Positions 56,535 to 64,000 of a stretch of DNA of 64,000 nt are shown here, piece by piece. The notes under the pieces were generated by a model. That model was not told the origin of the DNA and made no database searches. It saw nothing but the letters and a program-made list of their open reading frames with translations. The stretch covers positions 5,560,686-5,624,685 of the forward strand of contig NW_006499897.1 in assembly GCF_000471905.2 (NCBI RefSeq), written 5' to 3'. Numbering within the stretch: the stretch's first letter is position 1; every line of letters starts with the position of its first letter. The position numbers and the translations under genes are program-made. Origin of the DNA: Amborella trichopoda (lineage: Eukaryota; Streptophyta; Magnoliopsida; Amborellales; Amborellaceae).

Positions 56535-57539
56535 CTTCAGTTATAGATATTGGGTTCACTTCATGGTTGCAGCCTCAATGCATTAATTATTAGTATATAC
56601 AAAATATACAATAATATCAAAAACAGGGATTGAAACCCCATGCAACATCGCTAAAGGCCTAAATAAATTATCAATTGCCATTGAGGGTATGTTTTAAATT
56701 TTTACGTGAATCTTGGGTCCTCAAAAAATATTAAAAATTTTTGAATTTCCCTATTAGTATTGGGAAGCTTGTACAATTAAGGGTACTTTAATAACTTTTA
56801 CTCACCGAAAGGTTTTAACGGGATGATAATTGAGGGAAAAATTATCAAAGTACCCCCAACTATTCTGGGTTCCCAACAGTGAATAAGGGTAATTTAAATT
56901 TTTTTTAACTTGTTTAGGATGCACTTGATTGATATAAAAATTTAAAAGTATGCCTTCATATGTAATTTGTAATTTTTGACTCCTTTAATGACATTTTAAG
57001 ATATTTCAACCTTCTAAATTATTACTCAACTATGCACCCACAAATTATCACAAATATGAAAGCTGTATGGTACATTATTGGCACCTCAACATGCTAAAAC
57101 ATAGAAATCTTAATTTTGTACGGTATCAATTGTCCGTAGGCCAAATTCCTCTTTGAAAGCCAAAAAGTTAGAACCTCATAAATGGCTTAAAATTCTGAAT
57201 TTTTTGGTTTTGTTAAGTGTGTAGCCTTATCTGCACAGCAAAAAGTTGACCAAAATTTACAAAATTTTACTTTCAAGATGCTATCGATTGCTATCCTAAT
57301 TAAGATAGTACGGGGCAAACCCATATTATTGCAATAAGTTCATTTTATTATAGACCCTTTTTGAGAAAATCATTTTAAAATCAAATCACCACCAACTCTA
57401 ATCAATAAGTATTGATACACTTCTAATTGGAAAAAGACACTAATGATGATGATGACAACGACATATTGACACACTTCTTTCAATTTTTTTGACAAAACTA
57501 GATTTCATATCTTATTATAGTGAGTAAAACCATAGTAAT
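56535..57539. other. 1-kb unassigned AT-rich stretch
   Basis: No frame with a recognisable domain, no repeat family member and no RNA gene were seen. Confidence 0.3.
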
Positions 57540-57540
57540 A

Positions 57541-57780
57541 TCCAAGCCCATTGGCCGAGTTGATTAGGATTGGAGTATCACCCAATTCACCATATTTTTT
57601 ATATTTATTTTCTATTGTATTCTTACGACGATCAAGTCGGTAAATGCCCGGTTGAGATCCCTTTGTTCCACCATTCAGTTTCAAATTCCATTATTTATTA
57701 TTATTATTATTTTCTTCTGAAAAATTCATTTGTAAGAGTCGAACTAGAGATAAAACATTGGTTGGCGTCAACTACTATCC
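57541..57780. mobile_element. Possible tRNA-derived SINE or tRNA relic
   Basis: TGGCCGAGTTGATTAGG (57551-57567) resembles a tRNA/SINE A box, and GGTTGAGATCCC (57650-57661) a B box (GGTTCGAATCCC). The gap of about 85 bp is longer than usual and holds an AT-rich insertion. A reverse-oriented AGTTCGACTC-like box lies near 57738. No cloverleaf can be drawn with confidence. Confidence 0.3.
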
Positions 57781-57997
57781 ACTCAAGTCTAAACCCGATT
57801 CCTCAAATCCCAATTTTTCAAACACTGAATCAGACTCTAAACATTATTAGCATCCCCTTTCAGTAGGAAAATTGCTTCTCTTATGAATTATGATTGCATA
57901 AGAATCTAGTTAAAAAAAAAAAACCAATGATGACACCAATTTGGCTCTCTCATGCCCCCAAAAGAAAAGAAAAATGATGACACCAATATAACTCTGT

Positions 57998-58105
57998 CCT
58001 ATGGCACGACAGGGACTGATTTTCGGGTCTCTTCCTATGGCACGACAGGGACTGATTTTCGGGTCTCTTCCTATGGCACGACAGGGACTGATTTTCGGGT
58101 CTCTT
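57998..58105. repeat. Perfect 36-bp repeat, three copies
   Basis: CCTATGGCACGACAGGGACT starts units at 57998, 58034 and 58070, and all three are identical. The unit length is a multiple of three, and a frame at 57952-58155 passes through all copies with a repeated SYGTTGTDFRVS. I recognise no protein family and do not call a gene. Confidence 0.95.
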
Positions 58106-58810
58106 TTGTGGATGGTAGGGCCTCTAATTTGGCACTCTTCCTAACCCAGTCCTGAACTCATTTATATTCTCTCTCAAGCAAGCCTCATTTGGGTCTCTCT
58201 ACCTCTCTTTCCAACTAAATCTCTTTCCAAATGAGTTTTATAGTAAAACAAGTTATTTGGATTGTCTATTTTAGTGGTTTTTATATATTTATAGATTTAC
58301 TTATATTGTTTATTAAATTTTAAATAAAAATTAATTACATAAAGCTGCAATCCTATCAAAATAAATAACGCCCGACTTCATAACTAATGGGAAATTGCAA
58401 TTCAATTCAAGCATTGGAAAAGGCTCGAACATTATGGGTGTAAAAAATAACTAGGATTTTAAGCTCTAAAAATAATATATACTGAAACGAATTATCCATA
58501 CGGTCTATTTTACCCTAAAAATACATGTCCACTTATCAGCAAGATTTGCACTATTTTTTGAGTTTAAAATTTTATAGCTAGTGTTATAAATTGATTTTAA
58601 AGCCTTCATGAAAATTTATGTTGTCGAAAGTGTTTTCCGGCAAGAATTTATTTGTTTCCATAAGGCCTAGGCCTTATAAAAACTTCATCCATTTTTTATT
58701 TTATAGATAAGGTTGAAAGTGAACTTTCAAGCTAGATTTCGGACATGAAAACTACATCTTGAGCGAGCAAATTTAGACATGTGGATTACCAGAATGCATC
58801 TTATACAAAC
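58106..58810. other. Spacer downstream of PLATZ, with a decayed family A MITE
   Basis: 58437-58692 has weak family A features (GGCCTAGGCCTTATAAAAAC end). Minus-strand AATAAA at 58700-58695 is a candidate poly(A) signal for the PLATZ gene. Nothing else is recognisable. Confidence 0.35.
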
Positions 58811-59246
58811 CTCACCCAATTTCAAATAAACAAGAGATGAGATGAGGCAGTAATAATAAAGAAAAAAGAATGAAAAAGAAAGATACAACTTCGTTAAATA
58901 AAACTGACATCAGGTTTACAAATACTATAAATAAACCCTCCATAAACCAGACAAAATTGGCCGCTATGAAACGAAGCTGACGGTACACACACCAAGCTGC
59001 TTCATACACCAGCGACTCATAGCAAGCCTGGAAGGTACTACATAGTTTGTGTATGGAACTCCTAACAACGGGGGTTGCGCATGAAAAGAGAAACGATAAC
59101 TGCCACAATTCCCTGCAATTTCTCTGCAACTCCGATGGTGGCGGTAAAATCATGAAACCAAAAATATCTCATAAATATCGAATTTAAATAAGAAAAATAA
59201 AACGAGGTCGAGGAAGAGGAAGTAATGGCTATGGCGATATTAGGGT
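58811..59246 (-). other. Probable 3' UTR of the PLATZ gene
   Basis: This follows the PLATZ stop codon on the minus strand. It contains an incidental frame (59153-58812) without known motif. The extent is a guess, because no strong poly(A) signal lies before 58700. Confidence 0.4.
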
Positions 59247-61547
59247 TTAAGAAAAGGGGGCTCTGTGAGGGTGACCCTTCCTCCTCCTCAGAAAAGGAGC
59301 GAAGCTCCTCTTAAGAAAGCCTCTCTTTTTAGAGAGGTCTGGCGTTTCGGCGGAGCTCGCTGTATTTTGATCGACGACGCCTCCATCTTCTTCAGCTGAA
59401 CCGGAGTGGTTTCCGGCCATGGCGGGATCTTCGAGCACTGAACTAGGGTTACTGTGATCCTCTGGTCCATCCATCCTTAAACCCTCGAACTGAGCAAATG
59501 CGAAATGAATGTCTCTGTACTTGTAAAGAACGCTCGATAAGTCCTCTCCTCGATGGACCAGAAAATCGACCTGCAAATTTTTTCCGTAAATAGAAAAATC
59601 AATGGCTGCTCCGATGCTTTTCAGGGAAAATTAGGGTTTCGTTTTCCATTTCTGGAAATTAGGGTTCGTACGACTCAGACCTTGCAGGAGAGAGAGCAGA
59701 AGCTGTAAGGGTCTTGCAGCATGCGATCACAGGAGAGACAGATGTTATTTGAGCCCTTCGATGCCCTAGTTTGTGGCCTCCGATTCAGAAATATGACCTT
59801 TGCGTTGTTAATCGTGTACGGCTAAAAAAAAAACCACAATAAAACAGATATACTTAATGGTTTCTGGAATTTATGCTCTTTAAACCAAAAACTGTTAAGC
59901 GTTTTTAATCGTGTCTTCTACCTCTTTTCCTACTTCCTGAACCAGAACAATGAACAGAAAACAGTGGTTTTTTCAGGTTAGGAAAAAAAAAAACTATTAT
60001 TTTTTTGCGGTTTCTTCTGGTTAAAAACAAGAAACTGTCTTAACTTTTCTTGTTTTTATCGACTTGTGACTTTGAATTGATGAGCTCTCTGCAACTCTTT
60101 TAACACTGTTTGTCTCTGTTCATTTGTGCTATTCGAGAAGTCCTTCCTCTGAGAAGAAAAAGAAGGAAAAAAAAAAGAGAATTAATTGTGCCTTTCTCGA
60201 AAAAAGGCTTCTCTTTTTTACACACAGTTTTCACCCATGAGTTTTTTGCTAATTCAGGAAACCTTTTTTGAAACCCTTTTGCCCCGGGTATTTTTGGAGA
60301 ATCGGTCGTCAAACAAAGACTTGCCTGTGAATTTTTTACCACTTTTAGAAACTTTCTGCAAAGCTTTTCCTTTATTATGGAAGTTCTCCATCGCTTCTTT
60401 CTGGTTTTTTTTTTTTTTAAATCTCAATTAACATTGTTCATCTTATTTTCTTCCAAATCTTTTCTTTTTCTCCTTTTTAAAATCCAAATTCGTATTGTTC
60501 ATCTTATTTTCTTGCATATTTTATATATTGCAGTAGCTCTTCTGCTAAAATTTATCTGTAGATAAAAGAAACCTATTTTTTTTTCTGTATTTTTGTTACT
60601 AAGCAACTCTCACGGAGTAAATGTTCGGCTAAAATTTAGCATTTTTTTTAAGAAAAAATTGTAGAAAAATTACCTGTACACGAGAGCAGTCAATGAGCTT
60701 CTCCAAATCATCGAGTCGAACAACATCATGATACACATATCTTCTAACCTGTTTTTATTTTTCACACCAAAATTTCTATATGTTTAGGAAAATTGAATAA
60801 GGACATCAAGAAGAGTTATACGGACAACTATTTTTACCTTTTACACCAGAAAATTGAATAAGGAAATCAAGAAACTTTATACCGATTTTAATTTTTCAGA
60901 CAAAAATTTCTTTATATTCAGGGAAATTCAATAAAGAAATCAAGAAACATGAGTACTAACGCTAGTAAACTTCGAATTAATACTTAAATTTCTTTTGAAT
61001 GTTTCCATTTCAGGAAATGAAGAAGAAGAAAGTCCAATTTTTTTTTTTTTTTAAGTAATAGGAAAGTGCAAATTAAAACAATTAACATGGGAAATTCTAA
61101 TTACATGTAAATGAAAAAGAGAGTGAATTTGGTTACCAGTAAAAATACGGAGAGAGAGAATTTGAAAATATGGAGAGAGAATTTGAAGAATGAGAAAGAA
61201 ACATAAATGAAAAATAAAGAGAAATTGTAGAGTGAGAAAGACAGAAACATTAACTAAAAAGAGAATTGGGTTACCTGTAAAAATCGGAGCGGTGGATGCG
61301 ACGACAGAAACATGAATGAAGAAGAATAGAATTGGGTTACCTGTAAAAATGGGTGCGGCGGATGCGATGAGATACAGTGCGTACACAGGCTAACACAGCA
61401 TTCCAAACAAAAAACATTCTTCTCATTCTTCTTTCTGGATTCATGAAACGCACACGGTGTGAAGAAACTCCCTTTCACCAACCCATCGAGCCATGGCGGT
61501 GGAGCCAAAACTTCATCCTCAATCTCTTCTTCCTCTTCTCTAACCAT
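59247..61547 (-). CDS. PLATZ zinc-finger transcription factor, four exons, 248 aa
   Basis: PLATZ proteins are plant-specific, zinc-dependent nuclear proteins that bind A/T-rich DNA. Exons on the minus strand: 61547-61341 (69 codons), 60748-60674 (25), 59821-59681 (47) and 59570-59247 (107 plus stop). All introns are phase 0 and GT-AG. Exon 1 has WLDGLV and the first zinc site C32-x2-H-x11-C-x2-C-x4-C-x2-C-x3-H-x2-H, complete. Exon 2 encodes VRRYVYHDVVRLDDLEKL, the family core. Exon 3 has PYTINNAKVIFLNRRPQ and the second zinc site C-x2-C-x10-C-x3-C. Exon 4 has GEDLSSVLY, FAQFEGLRMDG, PSSVLEDP and the family ending RRRKGHPHRAPFS. No stop or frame error was seen and length is usual, so the gene looks functional. 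The start ATG (GAGAG-ATG-G) is the first in frame. Intron sizes are 592, 852 and 110 bp. Which PLATZ paralogue this is cannot be told. Confidence 0.95.
61262..61377 (-). repeat. 66-bp duplication of the PLATZ exon 1 / intron 1 boundary
   Basis: The stretch around the first 5' splice site (CATCCGCC...TTTTTACAG then GTAACCCAATTC on the minus strand) is repeated 66 bp downstream. It gives a second CAG-GTAACC donor ending at 61275. A weaker third copy (CTG-GTAACC) lies at about 61137. The distance is a multiple of three and open. Confidence 0.9.
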
Positions 61548-61920
61548 CTCTCCTCCCTCTAAAAAGCCCCCAATTCACTCTGATTGTTTTCTCTCCTCTT
61601 TCTTTCTCTAAAACTTCAAAACCAGCACCCAATTCACTCTGATTTTCTACTGAATTTCATCGGGTCAATTATCTACTCTCTCTCTCTCTAAAAGCCATTA
61701 ACTTTCTTCTCTCTATAACGATACAAAAGAGACAGTAGTCCATCCTCCTCAAATTATTATAAGAGAGGAGAGAGAGAGAGACAAGTCCGGTAACGGGAGA
61801 GAGAGAAATGAGGAGAGAGAAAGAGAGGAGCGACAAATTTGCAGAGGATTCGGGTTGCCTTTATGGCGGGAACACCCCCCACTCTCGTACCTTTCTCTGA
61901 ACCCACGACCCCAACCCCCA
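61548..61920 (-). promoter_or_regulatory. Upstream region of PLATZ: GA/CT tracts and two small upstream ORFs
   Basis: Going away from the start codon there are GA-rich tracts on the coding strand, then CT-rich tracts (plus-strand GAGAGA, 61763-61836). Two upstream ATGs open 24-codon (61743-61669) and 8-codon (61660-61634) frames, which would be in the 5' UTR if transcription starts beyond 61743. CCAATTCACTCTGATT occurs twice (about 61570 and 61630, plus strand). No strong TATA box; TTATAATAA near 61760 is a weak candidate. Confidence 0.5.
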
Positions 61921-62089
61921 ATCTATTAATATTTTATTACTAATTACATGAAATTCTTCCTTTAAATCAATTAATAAAACTAACCAGGTTAAATTACCTA
62001 AACTACCCTTTCCTTTACATTTCATTCTATAGAAATGGAAACACCCTTTTTTCCTTGTGAAAGTTCATTATGAAGAAGGTATTTTTATT

Positions 62090-62725
62090 TGAAAAAAATG
62101 TGTATGAGATTGAGGTTTTCAACCATCAAATTAAATTATGGTGCACCTCAAATTTCATTAGACATTTTGATGATGAGAACCCTCAAATTTAATTTTTTGG
62201 CCTCGAGATGTATAGACTTGAAAAAAAATAAATTTCAAATATGGAGTGGACCTTTTAATGTATTATTTGGGCTATCAATTTTCAATATTTTTCGAGTGTT
62301 TGTAGCTATATTCGATTTACATTATTTTTAAGCTTTAAATTTTATAATTAAAAATAAAAATGAATTTCATGCAATTATAAAGATTTTTTCTATTGAAAAA
62401 TCATCTTTAAACACTATTTAGAAGTACTCCTTACTTTACTCTTATTGTTTAGAGCAATGATTTAAAAAACAGATCGATGGCATAGATTGGGCGTCCCAGA
62501 AACAAGTCTGAATTGATGAATCGGTGGTTGGGATCGCTATTTTACTGTAAAGAATCATCGTTTTATTGTGCAGAACCGTCGATTCCTTATAGACTCAGCG
62601 TTTTTCTATATATACGCAGAGCCAGAATGGAGTGATTAATTCGCAGGTTGGATGGAGCGTTTCCATACCAACCCAGCACTTTTTAAATCGTTGTTTTAGA
62701 GCCTCAACTTTATACTAACCACACA
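62090..62725. mobile_element. MITE family A copy, split by a hAT MITE
   Basis: Left GAGATTGAGGTTTTCAACCA, right GCCTCAACTTTATACTAACC then ACAC. The interior has CTCGAGATGTATAGACTTGA. The right terminal repeat is interrupted inside TTGTTTAGAG by the element at 62455-62693. Confidence 0.75.
62455..62693. mobile_element. Nested hAT MITE (239 bp)
   Basis: Terminal inverted repeats CAATGATTTAAAAA and CAACGATTTAAAAA (reverse of the right end). The 8-bp flanks GTTTAGAG (62447-62454) and TTTTAGAG (62694-62701) differ at one base, the target size of hAT elements. Removing it restores the family A end. It is non-coding. Confidence 0.88.
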
Positions 62726-62759
62726 TTTTTTATTTAGAAAGTTGACGGTATTATAATCA

Positions 62760-63128
62760 TGTTGTTAAGAAAAATTGTCTCATGAGTCAATGGACACATT
62801 TCTATATTTGCATCCCTCGAAGTATAAAGCATGCAAAAATTATTTATCGAGTCACGAGAAGCATTTCTACATTTGGATCCCTCGAGATATCAAGCATATA
62901 TTTTAAAGATGGATGCAAATAGACGGTCCAACTAAAAACTGTTAAAAGTCGGACTAAATTTTTTTTATAAAATTATTATTATTAATTTTTAAAATTATTT
63001 AGTTTTCATGTTCACTATAGAGATTATATGTTCTTAAAAATTAAGTAATAAAAAATTTATCTCAAAAATAGATTTTGTTTTTAAGAGGGACTCATTTCTA
63101 GATGGACACGTTGAGAAACCGGGTCCTT
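62760..63128. mobile_element. MITE family E copy with internal duplication
   Basis: Left AAAAATTGTCTCATGAGTCA, right GAAACCGGGTCCTTTA. The CATTTCTA-ATTTG-ATCCCTCGA segment occurs twice (about 62807 and 62879), an internal duplication of about 70-80 bp. Flanks TGTTGTTAA and TTTAGTTAA agree at 7 of 9. Confidence 0.7.
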
Positions 63129-63134
63129 TAGTTA

Positions 63135-63645
63135 AAAGCTGGGGGTTTTGTGGTCATTTGGTATTTTTGGTCATTTTCTGTGTTTATTTTCTGTCTTCTT
63201 GTGGTTTCGTGACAGAGGGTTTGCGAGAACATGCAGCTGTCCTCCTCGTCTCTCTCTCTCTCTAAATTGCACCCGTCCTCACTCTCTCTCTACCCCTTCG
63301 TTCTCTGGTGCCCTCACTTTCTCTCTCTACACATGACACTCCCTCCTCTCGCTCTACATTACTCTTTCTCTCTCTTCTGTCTTCTGTCACCTCTTTCTCC
63401 TCTCCATCTCGACTCTCAAAACCTCCTTTCTCTCTCTCTCTCTCTCTCTTTGTTAGTGGGTGATGGATGCATAAATCGAAAAACTCCTGTCGTCTCGCAT
63501 GCACGGTTCCCAAACGACTGCCAACTTTAGGGGCACCCACCCTGCTAATTTTGACCGCGCCGCTAATTTGGCAGGCCTTCCTTATCACCGACTATACACC
63601 ACACCCCTCACTTTCCTGCTCCCCATTACATGCGCCCAAGGGTGG
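63135..63645. other. CT-rich tract and unassigned sequence
   Basis: 63245-63460 is almost pure pyrimidine with TCTCTCTCTCTCTCTCTCTC at 63430-63451. Open frames on both strands are products of this low complexity. The following 190 bp (GGGGCACCCACCCTGC, CGCGCCGCTAATTTGG) is unassigned. A plant 5' UTR could look like this, but no coding exon follows in the window. Confidence 0.4.
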
Positions 63646-63647
63646 CT

Positions 63648-64000
63648 CATAGGGGTCGCACCCCGACCCGGATTATTGGACTTAGACCAGGACCTGGACC
63701 ACACAAGATCCAGATCTGAATCCGAAAATATAGCGTGAGACCTGATAGGACCCTATTTCGAAATTTAAAATATCTATATATTTAATAAATTGAGATCCAA
63801 AAATATAATGTGGCACTCAAACTTGGATCTTGACCTGATAAGACCCGGACCTGAACCCAAATAGTGTTTGGATCCAAGATCTTGACCAAGTCCCGACCCA
63901 CCAATTTCAATTTTTAAACCCACATTTGGACTGTTGTTGGGTCTACCTGTTGGATCCCGGGTGAGGTCTGGGTCTATTGCTAGAGTGGCAACCGGCCGGG
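63648..64000. mobile_element. hAT-like GGGTC-rich fragment, open at the window end
   Basis: GGGGTCGCACCCCGACCCGG opens a region dense in GACCC/GGATC motifs that closes with GGGTCTGGGTCTATTGCTAG and AGTGGCAACCGG. Motifs pointing both ways suggest two subterminal regions of one short element. Part resembles 37014-37120 in inverse. Confidence 0.5.

Noticed and set aside
58812-59153. 113-codon minus-strand frame downstream of PLATZ
   Set aside because: It begins after the PLATZ stop, has no family match I recognise, and is better seen as 3' UTR.
61051-61386. 111-codon minus-strand frame overlapping PLATZ exon 1
   Set aside because: It is a different frame through the duplicated boundary and intron 1. 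The PLATZ frame is supported by motif and splice evidence.
63231-63588. Two frames of about 100 codons on opposite strands
   Set aside because: They come from a near-pure CT tract (Leu/Ser on one strand, Arg/Glu on the other).
1-64000. tRNA, rRNA or endogenous viral genes
   Set aside because: No complete cloverleaf, rRNA segment or pararetrovirus/geminivirus motif was recognised. The only Pol III-like boxes are the doubtful pair at 57551-57661.

Overview
This window looks like plant nuclear DNA from a large, repeat-rich genome. It contains one intact, intron-containing plant-specific gene (a PLATZ zinc-finger transcription factor, minus strand, about 59.2-61.5 kb). Nearly everything else I could interpret is transposable-element sequence. 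The lineages are typical of seed plants: Ty3/gypsy of Tat/Ogre type, Ty1/copia, L1-type LINEs, a TRIM, Mutator-like MITEs with 9-bp target duplications, and hAT-like fragments. I cannot name the species.

Layout. 0-7.7 kb: MITEs, hAT-like GGGTC-rich fragments and a decayed L1-type LINE (about 2.5-5.5 kb, minus) next to a tandem group of one MITE family. 7.75-27.15 kb: one 19.4-kb Ty3/gypsy-type LTR retrotransposon on the plus strand, bounded by a perfect GTGAC target duplication. It has 2.7-kb and 2.1-kb LTRs, a tRNA-Arg-type primer site, broken gag and protease, no reverse transcriptase or integrase that I can find, a long antisense gene with a plant mobile domain (PMD), and a long 3' region of tandem repeats. 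27-39.6 kb: MITEs, a solo copia LTR (30.7-32.7 kb) and a second LINE relic (plus) split by a MITE. 39.75-40.41 kb: four tandem copies of a 166-bp repeat. 42.8-51.9 kb: a minus-strand copia element whose left LTR and flank are partly duplicated in tandem. 52.77-53.89 kb: a 1.1-kb TRIM with two 228-bp LTRs, nested in a MITE. 54.8-55.3 kb: a LINE RNase H relic. 56-58.8 kb: a MITE and a perfect 36-bp triplicate. 59.2-61.9 kb: the PLATZ gene and its upstream region. 62-64 kb: MITEs (one with a nested hAT MITE), a CT-rich tract and a hAT-like end.

How it fits together. The only cellular gene is PLATZ, a zinc-dependent DNA-binding protein. The elements record layered insertions: Mutator-like MITEs sit inside older MITEs and a LINE, the giant gypsy element sits inside a MITE, and the TRIM sits inside another MITE. 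The gypsy element is dead (stops, frameshifts, about 15-20% LTR divergence by eye, promoter lost from one LTR). Its architecture (gag-protease plus antisense PMD, without polymerase) suggests a non-autonomous element mobilised in trans, and is the most interesting object in the window. All coordinates and identities were read by eye; no alignment or database search was run.
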